Positions 6,668-14,817 of a stretch of 18,567 nt of DNA are shown one piece after another. Source of the DNA: UBA1724 sp963632245 (GTDB lineage: Bacteria; Verrucomicrobiota; Lentisphaeria; Oligosphaerales; Oligosphaeraceae). A program made the translations under genes and the position numbers. Below the pieces are notes generated by a model. The model worked only from the letters and a program-made list of their open reading frames with translations. It searched no databases and had not been told where the DNA came from. The first letter of the stretch is position 1. The number at the start of each line of letters is the position of its first letter. The DNA lies in assembly GCA_963632245.1 (NCBI GenBank), contig CAVGTF010000030.1, positions 1 through 18,567 of the forward strand, given 5' to 3'.

Positions 6668-9268
6668 ATGAACGAAACGCCCATCTGCAACCAATACGAG
6701 CCCGCCAAGATTGAACCCAAGTGGCAGGCCTTCTGGGCCCAGAACAAGACCTTCCGCGCCGTGGACTGCGATACCACGCGCAAGAAGGTCTACGTGCTGG
6801 ACATGTTCCCCTATCCCTCCGGCGCCGGCCTCCACGTGGGACATCCCGAGGGCTACACCGCCAGCGATATCTGGTGCCGTTTCAAGCGCATGAAGGGCTA
6901 CAATGTCCTCCACGCCATGGGCTGGGATGCCTTCGGACTGCCCGCCGAGCAATACGCCGTCAAGACCGGCACCCACCCCGAAATCACCACCGCCAAGAAT
7001 ATCAAGACCTTCAAGCGCCAGCTGGAGGCCTTCGGCTTCTCCTTTGACTGGGACCGCGAAATCCGCACCTGCGATCCCGCCTACTACAAGTGGACCCAGT
7101 GGATCTTCTCCAAGCTCTTCGAGAAGGGCCTGGCCTACGAGTCCTTCCAGCCCGTCAACTGGTGCCCCGCGCTGGGCACCGTGCTGGCCAACGAGGAGGT
7201 CATCAACGGCCGTTCCGAGGTCGGAAACTACCCCGTGGAACGCAAGCCCATCCGCCAGTGGGTCCTGAAGATCACCGAATACGCCGAGAAGCTCCTCCAG
7301 GGCCTGGAAGGCCTGGACTGGCCGGAGGGCACCCTGGAGATGCAGCGCAACTGGATCGGAAAGTCCACTGGTGCCCACGTCGACTTCAAGGTCCAGGGAC
7401 ACGACGAGACCATCACCGTCTATACCACGCGCCCCGATACCCTCTTCGGCGCCACATACATGGTCCTGGCTCCCGAACACCCCCTCGTGGCGAAGATCAC
7501 CACCCCCGAGCAGAAGGCCGCCGTGGAGGCCTACGCCGACGAAGCCCGCCATAAGTCCGATATGGACCGCACCGAGCTCAACAAGGACAAGACCGGCGTC
7601 TTCACCGGCGCATACGCCATCAACCCCGTCAATGGCGTCGCCATCCCCGTCTGGATCTCCGACTACGTCCTGGCATCCTACGGCACCGGCGCCATCATGG
7701 CAGTCCCCGAACACGATACCCGCGACTTCGCATTCGCCAAAAAGTTCGATCTGCCCATCATCTGCGTGCTGAAGCCATCCGAGAAGGACTGCGAGGCCGC
7801 CGGCGTGACGCTGGACGACGTGCTGACCGGAAAGGTCTGCTGGGCGGGTGACGGCATCCACTGCAACTCCGCCAACGACCAGGGCCTGGATCTGAATGGC
7901 ATGAATCTGGAGGAGGCCAAGAAGGCCATCAATGCCTGGATGGAGGAGAAGCACGTGGGCAAGGCCACCGTGAACTACCGCCTCCGCGACTGGCTCTTCA
8001 GCCGCCAGCGCTACTGGGGCGAGCCCTTCCCCCTGGTCCACTACCCCGATGGACACGTGGGACTGGTCCCCGAGGACCAGCTGCCCGTGGTGCTCCCCGA
8101 GCTGGAAGACTACAAGCCCACCTCCACCGGCGAACCCCCGCTGGCGCGCGCCAAGGAGTGGCTCAAGTGGACCGATCCCAAGACCGGCGAGGTCTGCACC
8201 CGCGAAACCAACACCATGCCACAGTGGGCCGGCTCCTGCTGGTACTACCTGCGCTACATCGATCCCCACAATGACAAGCAGGGATGGGACCCCGAAAAGG
8301 AAAAATACTGGATGCCCGTGGATCTCTATGTGGGCGGCGCCGAACACGCCGTGCTGCACCTGCTCTACTCACGCTTCTGGCACCGCGTCCTCTTCGATCT
8401 GGGACTGGTCTCCACTCCCGAGCCCTGGAAGCGACTCATCCACCAGGGAATGATCCTGGGCATCTCCTACAAAGACAAGCGCGGCGTGCTGATCCCCAAC
8501 GACCTAGTGGAGGCCCGCGACGGAAAGTTCTTCCACAAGGAGACCGGCGAGGAGCTCACCAGCCTTCCCGCCAAGATGTCCAAGAGCCTCAAGAATGTGG
8601 TGAATCCCGACGACATCATCCGACAGTACGGCGCCGATGCCTTCCGCCTCTACGAGATGTTCATGGGACCCCTCCGCGAGGTCAAGCCCTGGTCCACCCA
8701 GGGCGTGGAGGGCGTCTACCGATTCCTCCACCGTTTCTGGAGAATGTGCATCGACACCGATACCGGAAAGCTGGCGCCCCAGGTGGACGACACGCCCCTC
8801 ACCCGCGACCAGGAGCGACTCCTCCACCAGACCATCAAGAAGGTCTCCGAGGACATCGAGTCCCTCTCCTACAACACCGCCATCAGCCAGCTCATGGTCT
8901 TCCAGAACGAATTCTCCAAGCTGGAACACCGGAACCGCGCCGCCCTGGAGACCGCAGTCCTCCTGCTCTCCCCCATGGCGCCCCATATCTGCGAGGAGCT
9001 CTGGACCCGCTTCGGTCACGACGATACCCTGGCCTACCACCCCTGGCCCGACTACGATCCCAAGAAGATCGAGGTGGACGAAGTGGAGATCCTAGTGCAG
9101 CTCAACGGCAAGCCGAAGGTGCGCCTGATGGCTCCCGGCAAGGCCACCAAGGAAGAGCTCCTGGCTCTGGCACACGCCAATCCCCAGGTGCAGGAGCTCC
9201 TCCAGGGAAAGACCCTGGTAAAGGAGATCGCAGTCCCCGGCCGCCTGGTGGGACTGGTCGTGAAATAA
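6668..9268 (+). CDS. leuS: Leucyl-tRNA synthetase
   Basis: 866 residues; class Ia aminoacyl-tRNA synthetase charging tRNA-Leu in the cytoplasm. The HIGH-type motif is HVGH (56-59) within FPYPSGAGLHVGH. The KMSKS loop is at 636-640. The inserted CP1 editing domain is present (TRPDTLFGATYM; the editing Asp region EHDTRDFAFAKKF), and the anticodon-binding and C-terminal domains are complete. The start at 6668 gives the usual N-terminus (YEPAKIEPKWQ) and has an SD-like AAGAGGA 8-14 nt upstream; the frame open from 6440 overlaps the previous gene and is not used. The 158-nt leader contains a CGCGGG/CCCGCG hairpin (6577-6597) but no recognisable T-box. uxaC follows after 44 nt. Confidence 0.98.
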   Translation: MNETPICNQYEPAKIEPKWQAFWAQNKTFRAVDCDTTRKKVYVLDMFPYPSGAGLHVGHPEGYTASDIWCRFKRMKGYNVLHAMGWDAFGLPAEQYAVKTGTHPEITTAKNIKTFKRQLEAFGFSFDWDREIRTCDPAYYKWTQWIFSKLFEKGLAYESFQPVNWCPALGTVLANEEVINGRSEVGNYPVERKPIRQWVLKITEYAEKLLQGLEGLDWPEGTLEMQRNWIGKSTGAHVDFKVQGHDETITVYTTRPDTLFGATYMVLAPEHPLVAKITTPEQKAAVEAYADEARHKSDMDRTELNKDKTGVFTGAYAINPVNGVAIPVWISDYVLASYGTGAIMAVPEHDTRDFAFAKKFDLPIICVLKPSEKDCEAAGVTLDDVLTGKVCWAGDGIHCNSANDQGLDLNGMNLEEAKKAINAWMEEKHVGKATVNYRLRDWLFSRQRYWGEPFPLVHYPDGHVGLVPEDQLPVVLPELEDYKPTSTGEPPLARAKEWLKWTDPKTGEVCTRETNTMPQWAGSCWYYLRYIDPHNDKQGWDPEKEKYWMPVDLYVGGAEHAVLHLLYSRFWHRVLFDLGLVSTPEPWKRLIHQGMILGISYKDKRGVLIPNDLVEARDGKFFHKETGEELTSLPAKMSKSLKNVVNPDDIIRQYGADAFRLYEMFMGPLREVKPWSTQGVEGVYRFLHRFWRMCIDTDTGKLAPQVDDTPLTRDQERLLHQTIKKVSEDIESLSYNTAISQLMVFQNEFSKLEHRNRAALETAVLLLSPMAPHICEELWTRFGHDDTLAYHPWPDYDPKKIEVDEVEILVQLNGKPKVRLMAPGKATKEELLALAHANPQVQELLQGKTLVKEIAVPGRLVGLVVK

Positions 9269-9312
9269 CCCCACAATCCTCATTCCATTCCGCATAGAAG
9301 GCATTCCACACC

Positions 9313-10686
9313 ATGGCATTCCTTGACAAGAACTACCTACTCACCTCCAACGAGGCGAAGGAGATCTACGCCGAGATCGGCGCTCTGCCCATCCTGGACC
9401 CCCACAACCACTGCGACGTGAAGGCGCTGGCGGAGGACCGCGGCTTCCGGGATCTCTGGGAGGCGGAGGCCGCCACCGACCACTACGTGTGGGAGCTCAT
9501 GCGGAAATGCGGAGTCCCCGAGGCGCTGATCACGGGCAAGGAGGCCTCCAACCACGACAAGTGGCTGGCGCTGGCGAAGGTCTTCCCCCTCTTCGCCGGA
9601 AACCCCACCTACGAGTGGATCCACCTGGATCTGCGCAGCCGCCTGGGCATCCAGCTGGAGATCAACGAAGAGAATGCCGAGGCCATCTGGCAGGAGTCCG
9701 AGCGGCTCCTCCAGACCCCGGAGTTCTCCCCGCAGTCCCTCATCCTCGCCATGAATGTGGAGGCGATGTGCTCCACGGACGACCCCGCCGATACCCTGGA
9801 ATACCACCAGGCACTGGCAAAGAGCCGCCTGGCCGGACGCGTCCGACCCACCTTCCGCCCCGACAACGCCATGAATATCCAGAAGAAGAGCTGGAATGCC
9901 TACGTGGATCGTCTGGAGGCGCGCTGGAATCGCTCCCTGGATACCCTGGATGACTTCCTGACCGTCCTGGCACAGGCCCACGACGCCATGGGCGCCCTGG
10001 GCGCCGTCGCCTCCGACCACGGCGTGGTCACTCCCGAGACCGCCGCACCCGACCGCGCCACCGCCGCCGAGCTCTACCGCCGCGCCCGCGCCGGCGAGGT
10101 CCTCTCCGACAAAGAGAGCGCGCTCTTCCGGGGATTCTTCCTCCAGGAGATGGCGGCGCTGGATGCCGAGAAGGGCTGGGTCTTCCAGATCCACTACGGC
10201 GCCGTCCGCGATGTGCGCGACTCCCTCTTCCAGAATCTGGGTCCCGATGTGGGCGGCGATGTCTCCGACCACGGCATCGCCGCGCTGGAGCCCCTGCTGC
10301 CACTGCTCAACCGCTTCGACGGCCGACTGAAGACGGTGCTCTACAACATGAATCCCGCCCACAACGCCACCCTCGCCATGCTCACTCGCGCCTTCGGCGA
10401 AAATGTGTGCCTGGGACCCGCCTGGTGGCTCAATGACTCCTACGTGGGCATCCGCACGCAGCTGGAGCTGGGGGCCTCCATCGACCTCTTCAGCAATATG
10501 ACCGGAATGGTCTCCGATTCCCGGAAGATCCTCTCCTACGGCTCCCGCTTCGATCTCTATCGCCGCACCCTCTCCGCCGTCCTGGGAGACCAGGTCATCC
10601 GCGGACAAATGCCACTCTCCGTGGCAAAGATGCTGGCGCGCCGACTGGCCTACGATCGTCCCAAGGCATTCTTCGGCTTCCACTAG
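9313..10686 (+). CDS. uxaC: Uronate (glucuronate) isomerase
   Basis: 457 residues, close to the family length of about 470. It converts D-glucuronate to D-fructuronate and D-galacturonate to D-tagaturonate, the first step of the hexuronate branch leading to 2-keto-3-deoxygluconate. It belongs to the amidohydrolase fold superfamily. The metal-binding HxH is at H31/H33 in LDPHNHCD. Further family features are AWWLNDSYVGI and MVSDSRKILSYGSRFDLYRR near the C-terminus. No signal peptide; cytoplasmic. An AGAAGG 10 nt upstream may serve as a weak SD. No other hexuronate-pathway gene (uxaA, uxaB, uxuA, kdgK) lies in the window, so the gene is separated from a classical operon. The prepilin peptidase starts 30 nt downstream. 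Confidence 0.93.
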   Translation: MAFLDKNYLLTSNEAKEIYAEIGALPILDPHNHCDVKALAEDRGFRDLWEAEAATDHYVWELMRKCGVPEALITGKEASNHDKWLALAKVFPLFAGNPTYEWIHLDLRSRLGIQLEINEENAEAIWQESERLLQTPEFSPQSLILAMNVEAMCSTDDPADTLEYHQALAKSRLAGRVRPTFRPDNAMNIQKKSWNAYVDRLEARWNRSLDTLDDFLTVLAQAHDAMGALGAVASDHGVVTPETAAPDRATAAELYRRARAGEVLSDKESALFRGFFLQEMAALDAEKGWVFQIHYGAVRDVRDSLFQNLGPDVGGDVSDHGIAALEPLLPLLNRFDGRLKTVLYNMNPAHNATLAMLTRAFGENVCLGPAWWLNDSYVGIRTQLELGASIDLFSNMTGMVSDSRKILSYGSRFDLYRRTLSAVLGDQVIRGQMPLSVAKMLARRLAYDRPKAFFGFH

Positions 10687-10716
10687 AAAACACCGCACCG
10701 CCCTCCCTCCCCCGCC

Positions 10717-11706
10717 ATGCTCATCGTCGCCACCATCGGATTCATCTTCGGGGCCCTCATTGGGAGCTTCCTGAATGTGGTGGTGTGGCGTGTGCCCCGG
10801 GGGATGTCGCTGGTGCGTCCCCCCAGCACCTGCCCGAAGTGCGGTCGGCGCATCCGCCCCTGGGAGAATATCCCGATCCTCAGCTGGCTCTGCCTGGGCG
10901 GCAAGTGCGCGGGATGCCACCTCCCCATCTCCTGGAAGTATCCCGCCGGCGAAGCCGCCGTGGGATGCCTCTACGCCATGATCGCCGTGCACGTCTGGCA
11001 AGAGGCACTCCCCTGGGAGACCCTGATCCCCTGGTTCTGGTTCGCCGGATCCATGCTCTCCTTGGCGCGCATCGACTGGGAACACCGGATCATCCCAAAC
11101 CGCGTCACCTATCCGGGAATGGCCGCCGCACTCCTCTGCGCACTCTTCCTGCCACTCTCCCGACCCGCACTGGTCAATCCCCTGAACCCGAACTACGGCG
11201 GACTCCTCACACGGCCCCTCCTGGCCGCAATCCGGAATCTGCCACTCCCAGAAGCCTATACCCTCCGGATGGCCGCCGTCGCAGACTGCCTCGCCGGACT
11301 CCTCCTGGGACTCCTGCTCCTGGGCGCGGTATATGTCCTCGGAAAAAAGGCGCTGCAGGTCCGCAACCGCAAGAAAGGCATCGAGGACACCCCGGAAAAT
11401 ACCGAGGTCATGGGGCTGGGTGACGTGAAGATGCTCGCCATGACCGGCGCTTTCCTGGGCGCCGACGCCGTGGTCTTCCTCCTGGCCGGCGGGACCCTCC
11501 TGGGCTTCGCAATCGCACTGGTCGCTAACGCCTTCCCAAAGAAAACCACGACTCCCACCAAAAACAAGGGCAACAAAAAGGACGCCACCCCAAAAGAGCC
11601 AAATCCCCTCCTGGCGTCCATACCCTTCGCACCCGCTTTCGCAATCCCCGCACTCCTCTGGACCATCGCCGGAAACTGGCTCTGGCTCCTCTTCGGAGAC
11701 CACTAG
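10717..11706 (+). CDS. pilD: Prepilin peptidase (type IV leader peptidase)
   Basis: 329 residues; an inner-membrane aspartic protease that cleaves leader peptides of type IV prepilins or type II secretion pseudopilins, often also N-methylating them. The N-terminal segment FIFGALIGSFLNVVVWRVP is typical. Two cysteine pairs (CPKC at 39-42, CAGC at 64-67) form the usual cytoplasmic zinc motif. The catalytic aspartates are D120 (RIDWEHRIIPN) and D236 (GLGDVK). Several hydrophobic helices follow. Odd points are an extended loop of about 70 residues between the two aspartates and a Lys/Thr-rich insert (KKTTTPTKNKGNKKDATPK) before the last helix, making the protein longer than the usual ~250-290. 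No pilin or secretion genes are adjacent in the window. Confidence 0.92.
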   Translation: MLIVATIGFIFGALIGSFLNVVVWRVPRGMSLVRPPSTCPKCGRRIRPWENIPILSWLCLGGKCAGCHLPISWKYPAGEAAVGCLYAMIAVHVWQEALPWETLIPWFWFAGSMLSLARIDWEHRIIPNRVTYPGMAAALLCALFLPLSRPALVNPLNPNYGGLLTRPLLAAIRNLPLPEAYTLRMAAVADCLAGLLLGLLLLGAVYVLGKKALQVRNRKKGIEDTPENTEVMGLGDVKMLAMTGAFLGADAVVFLLAGGTLLGFAIALVANAFPKKTTTPTKNKGNKKDATPKEPNPLLASIPFAPAFAIPALLWTIAGNWLWLLFGDH

Positions 11707-11789
11707 ACACGAAGAAGAAACACAGATACAACCCCACAACGCCCCCGGAAAAAATTCCTGCCTGTACTTGAAATTGGGCAATCAGTGGC

Positions 11790-11820
11790 TAACTTTCTGT
11801 GTTTACAATTTCTCTATAAA
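11790..11820 (+). promoter_or_regulatory. Possible promoter region for the envelope-protein genes
   Basis: The 206-nt gap after the prepilin peptidase has a locally AT-rich stretch. It contains TTTACA (11802), a TACAAT (11804) and a TATAAA (11815-11820). No -35/-10 pair has ideal spacing, so the exact promoter is uncertain. The gap and the terminator after 13579 suggest that the next three genes form their own unit. Confidence 0.3.
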
Positions 11821-11912
11821 TTCCATCCCAACCCCCGGGCCAAAGGCGTGCAAGCCCTCCATAACACGCTGGCGGAACCGGGATAGCAACACCCTTAGGA
11901 GACTCCTTTCCA

Positions 11913-13166
11913 ATGAGTAAGAACGGGAAGATCATCGGCATTGCCGCGCTGGTGCTGGCCATTGCCGCCGTTACATTTGCCGTCCTCAGCCTATTGCAGG
12001 CCAAGAAACACGCACGGCGCTACCAGGAATTGGCCACCGCTGTGGCCGCCATGGGCGATACCCTGGACTCCGGAAAGAATATCAATGTCTCCTACTCCAT
12101 CCAGGATGGAAAGGAGCAGGGAACCCTGGGCTGGACCTCCACCAAGGGCCTCCCCGGCGCCACCGCCAATGCCGTCGCCCCCCTGGAAGACCTGGCACAG
12201 GAAGTCATCCAGCAGCGCGAGGAGATCGTCACCACCATCATCGAGAAGGTCGCCAAGCCCCTGGAATGCCCCCCTGCAAAGACCCCCAATGCTGAGGCCG
12301 TCAACAACGTGAACGAATACGCCTCCAGCCTCAATGGTCTCGTCCAGCACATCCAGGCACGCGTCAACCGCGACCGCAATCTCCAGGGAATGGTCAACCA
12401 GGTCCTGGGAGCCCTCATGGTCCGCGGACGCTATAACGGCACCATCACCGACAACGGACAGATGGACGCCGCTGACAGCGCCGCCCTCGCTGACGCCACC
12501 AAGAACCTCAATAACCTCCGCGGAAACTACCGCGCCATGACCCGCGCACTCCAGGAACTCTCCCGGAATCTGCGCTCCGTCCAGATTGACGGCGTCCAGT
12601 GGGAGACCCCCGCAATCGCCAATACCCTGGGCTCCACCGGACTCACCGCCGCCGAGACCGAGAGCAACAACAACGCCCTCGGCAAATACACCAGCGACCT
12701 CGAGAAGATCAAGGCGCAGCTCCAGCGCGTCAACGACCTCCAGGATGCCGCCGACCAGCTCGCCGAAGAGCTGAAGGCCTCCCAGGCCGAGACCGCCAAG
12801 TGGAAGGAAGCCTGGCAGAAGGACGAGGACGCCATCAAGTCCTTCATGGACAACGTGGTGCCCAGCGGCAACTACAACATGCACGCTCTCACCTCCGCTG
12901 ACCAGGTCAACGAGAACGTCACCGGCCGCGTCATGAACACCGCCGCCGAATACGGCTACGTCATCACCAGCCTGACCCAGGGCGACACCACCCCCGAACT
13001 CCTCTTCTCCGTCTATCGCGGCGGAAAATACATCGGAATGATCCGGATCCTCTCCGTCACTCCCTATAACTCGCTGGCCATCGTCGTGAACGGCACCGCC
13101 AAGGACATCCAGGTGGACGACACCCTGATCCTCGCCAGCGACACCCTCCAGTCCATCGTGAAGTAA
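11913..13166 (+). CDS. Membrane-anchored coiled-coil protein, unknown function
   Basis: 417 residues. An N-terminal transmembrane helix (about 7-28) is followed by a long polar helical region. Heptad-rich coiled-coil segments lie near 91-115, 190-225 and 255-312. A small C-terminal beta-rich module (about 335-410) contains GRV, LFSVYRGGKYIGMIRILSV, SLAIVV and VDDTLILAS. This resembles a C-terminal domain I associate with uncharacterised PVC-group envelope proteins; the match is from memory. Topology is probably N-in with a periplasmic coiled coil. The SD TAGGAG lies about 10 nt before the ATG. It is followed after 21 nt by a one-helix protein and then a lipoprotein, suggesting an inner-membrane/outer-membrane-linking envelope unit. 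No enzyme motif is seen. Confidence 0.8.
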   Translation: MSKNGKIIGIAALVLAIAAVTFAVLSLLQAKKHARRYQELATAVAAMGDTLDSGKNINVSYSIQDGKEQGTLGWTSTKGLPGATANAVAPLEDLAQEVIQQREEIVTTIIEKVAKPLECPPAKTPNAEAVNNVNEYASSLNGLVQHIQARVNRDRNLQGMVNQVLGALMVRGRYNGTITDNGQMDAADSAALADATKNLNNLRGNYRAMTRALQELSRNLRSVQIDGVQWETPAIANTLGSTGLTAAETESNNNALGKYTSDLEKIKAQLQRVNDLQDAADQLAEELKASQAETAKWKEAWQKDEDAIKSFMDNVVPSGNYNMHALTSADQVNENVTGRVMNTAAEYGYVITSLTQGDTTPELLFSVYRGGKYIGMIRILSVTPYNSLAIVVNGTAKDIQVDDTLILASDTLQSIVK

Positions 13167-13187
13167 ATCTCAAGGGAGGCATAAGAA

Positions 13188-13415
13188 ATGTTCGGCAAGA
13201 AAGATCCCCAGGTCGTGAAGCCCACCAACGACGCCCCCGCACCCGCCCCCGCCGCTGACGCGAAGCCCGCGAAGCCGGCCCCCAAGGCGAAGACCCCCAA
13301 GACCCCCGGCGCAAAACCCACTCTCGGCGATATCTGCGTCATGGGCTCCGCCGCACTGCTGGCGGTCACCGTGGTCCTCCAGCTGATCACCCTCAAGACT
13401 CTCTTCCTCTTCTAG
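13188..13415 (+). CDS. Small Pro/Ala/Lys-rich single-helix membrane protein
   Basis: 75 residues. The first 45 are rich in Pro, Ala and Lys and are probably disordered. Residues 48-70 form one hydrophobic helix (CVMGSAALLAVTVVLQLITL), ending TLFLF at the C-terminus. The orientation is probably N-in. A strong SD, AAGGGAGG, lies 8-15 nt upstream. It sits between the coiled-coil protein and the lipoprotein, so a structural or assembly role with them is likely. The family is not recognised. Confidence 0.75.
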   Translation: MFGKKDPQVVKPTNDAPAPAPAADAKPAKPAPKAKTPKTPGAKPTLGDICVMGSAALLAVTVVLQLITLKTLFLF

Positions 13416-13429
13416 GAATCAAGAGAAAG

Positions 13430-13579
13430 ATGAAGAAGGCACTCCTGCTCCTCCTCTCCGCATTGTTCCTGGCTACCCTCGCCACCGGATGCCTCTCCAT
13501 CCAGGAAGACCCCAATAGCGACCTGCCTAGCAATGCACCCGCCTCCTGGGAGGGAAAATCCCTCGGAGTGCCACTCTAA
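13430..13579 (+). CDS. Small predicted lipoprotein
   Basis: 49 residues. MKKALLLLLSALFLATLATG followed by C21 is a classical lipoprotein signal with the lipobox ATGC. After cleavage only about 29 residues remain, ending in a Pro/Trp-containing tail (APASWEGKSLGVPL). A weak SD-like AAGAGAAAG directly precedes the ATG. It is the last gene before a strong terminator. The mature peptide could bind a partner such as the preceding coiled-coil protein; that is inference. Confidence 0.75.
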   Translation: MKKALLLLLSALFLATLATGCLSIQEDPNSDLPSNAPASWEGKSLGVPL

Positions 13580-13604
13580 GCTACGCAAATAATAGCAAGC
13601 GCAC

Positions 13605-13641
13605 AAAAAACGCGACCCGTCTCCAACGGGCCGCGTTTTTT
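13605..13641 (+). terminator. Intrinsic terminator
   Basis: AAAAAACGCG / CGCGTTTTTT and CCCGT / ACGGG form a stem with a single A-C mismatch and a 5-nt loop, ending in six T. It lies 25 nt after the lipoprotein stop and closes the 11913-13579 unit. The A-run on the 5' side may also let it act for leftward transcription. Confidence 0.93.
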
Positions 13642-13664
13642 ATTGAGAAAGAACCAGTCCCGTA

Positions 13665-13870
13665 CCGCCGGTAGGCGGAAGAGAGCCTGCGGCACCTTGC
13701 AAACCTACTCCCTATTACCTACTCGCCCCCACCTAACAAGGCGGGGCACGGGGGCGGCAGCCCGACCTCCTTTGGTTGGGATCTCGCTAGGTAGAAACGC
13801 TCCGGTAATGGTAGCGTTTTGGGCACCGATGCTGGCGTATCGCCCCGCCGGTAGGCGGAAGATCATACGG
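13665..13870. repeat. Composite intergenic repeat with inverted core and hairpin element copy D
   Basis: An inverted core (13674-13698) is followed by 7-bp units GCAAACC, TACTCCC, TATTACC and an 8-bp TACTCGCC (13699-13727). Hairpin element copy D (13741-13780) has the stem GGGC/GCCC with loop GGCA: the stem sequence differs from the other copies but still pairs, and the tail GACCTCCTTTGGTTGG is kept. A CCGCCGGTAGGCGGAAG unit occurs at both 13665 and 13854. No gene is supported here. Confidence 0.8.
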
Positions 13871-14202
13871 GGAAAGTTATCCAAAGGACTGGTGGCAAGC
13901 CCCCCGCACCCCCCAAAGGCCTTTCCCCCATCCAATGGTGATATGCCGCCATGTTGCGCCCCCCTAAAAAGCACCAATCCGGCACATTCCGCCCAGTTTT
14001 TCGCCCGAAATCGTGCAAAAAGCGAAGAATTTTTGATTTTTCTCGCATTTTTTGCTGATTTGCTCTTGTGATGTTGGTAATTTTATTCAATACTATGATT
14101 GTTGCTTATTTGCTTCTCGTTTTGTATTTCAGGAATCCCCGCGAATCGTTTCGGAAAGTGCGTTAATCCCGATTCGTAACGACGCGTTTTCAAGGAGGTG
14201 CG
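13871..14202 (+). promoter_or_regulatory. AT-rich leader upstream of the small-gene cassette
   Basis: From about 14000 the composition becomes clearly AT-rich compared with the rest of the window, as expected of a promoter region. Candidate elements are TTGTGA (14066) with TACTAT (14091) at a wide 19-nt spacing; this is weak. Inverted repeats CGAATCG/CGATTCG (14142-14148 with 14170-14176) and CGTTA/TAACG (14161-14165 with 14177-14181) lie just before a full-length SD at 14192-14200. They could be an operator or a leader structure. No gene is seen in 13871-14202. Confidence 0.35.
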
Positions 14203-14361
14203 ATGATCCTAAAAACATGCTCTTTCCCGCCGTGGATATTTTGCGCCATAAAGACGGACGGTAGGGAGGCGAGGCATGTTTTTCTCCTAGCACACAGGGG
14301 CAGTATGCATCTATTTCCCGCACACGGGCGGTCTCTATTTCGACGCATTCCACGGTTGTAG
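14203..14361 (+). CDS. Possible small ORF, 52 residues, unknown
   Basis: An ATG 3 nt after the longest SD match in the window (AAGGAGGTG, 14192-14200) opens a 52-codon frame ending in TAG. The product is basic with several Arg and His (begins MILKTCSFPPWIFCAIKTDG) and no recognised domain. Its codons (CTA, AGG, ATA) are unlike the window's established genes, and the SD-ATG spacing is short. It may be a leader peptide for the cassette, or chance. Confidence is low. Confidence 0.3.
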   Translation: MILKTCSFPPWIFCAIKTDGREARHVFLLAHRGSMHLFPAHGRSLFRRIPRL

Positions 14362-14382
14362 GCACCGATCTCTTCCGGTGCC
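14361..14382 (+). other. Hairpin, GGCACCG / CGGTGCC
   Basis: A perfect 7-bp inverted repeat with an 8-nt loop begins at the last base of the possible 52-codon ORF. There is no T-run, so it is not a standard terminator. It may shape the 5' leader of the following gene. The rest of 14383-14485 shows nothing else convincing. Confidence 0.45.
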
Positions 14383-14497
14383 ATCTTTCCGAAAAATCCA
14401 GCGCGACACCCCGGGTGGATCCGTAACACATTCCACCACCCGTTTTCGCGCCACGCCCGCGTGTCGGTTTTTCCCCTCTGGGAACACAGGAGTTTGG

Positions 14498-14746
14498 ATG
14501 AAAAAGAAGCAGCATTCTGACGACAACAGACAAGACTATGGGGGATTGAAATTCAGACCCGAAAAGACCGTTCCAATACGCTCAAAAACCCTCCGGGAAA
14601 TCCTGCTGAGCTGGCAGTTCTACGGGGAAATTATTGGATATGACAAAAGGGGACGGCGCCTGGCGCAACTCCAAGAATATCTGCTGCGCTGCGGGGACTC
14701 GCTGGAGCTAACAGAAGAAGCCCGCCGGCGCCTACAGAAACCCTGA
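14498..14746 (+). CDS. Small basic protein of the HTH cassette, unknown
   Basis: 82 residues. The start at 14498 is chosen for its SD (CAGGAG, 6-11 nt upstream); the frame is open further upstream without support. The first 30 residues are polar and Lys/Arg-rich. Residues 30-80 look helical (TLREILLSWQFYGEIIGY, then RGRRLAQLQEYLLRCGDSLELTEEARRRL). The pattern of W, about 12 residues, R, then a short amphipathic helix resembles the segment that starts at the recognition-helix Trp in the three downstream HTH proteins. It may therefore be a truncated or diverged relative; the similarity is weak. It lies 71 nt before the next gene on the same strand. Confidence 0.6.
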   Translation: MKKKQHSDDNRQDYGGLKFRPEKTVPIRSKTLREILLSWQFYGEIIGYDKRGRRLAQLQEYLLRCGDSLELTEEARRRLQKP

Positions 14747-14817
14747 TCCCCGAGGGGCAAACACGCCCCCGTTGAAGACCTGATATCCCACCTCACCCTC
14801 ACACCCGGAGGATCATT

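Noticed and set aside
6614..8359. Minus-strand open frame of 581 codons opposite leuS
   Set aside because: Shadow of leuS; low-complexity Gly/Val/Leu composition and no domain.
9337..11781. Minus-strand open frame of 814 codons opposite uxaC and the prepilin peptidase
   Set aside because: It spans two well-recognised plus-strand genes and the gap between them; composition is that of an antisense shadow.
13705..13977. Minus-strand 90-codon frame over the third composite repeat
   Set aside because: It consists largely of repeat sequence and has no SD or domain.
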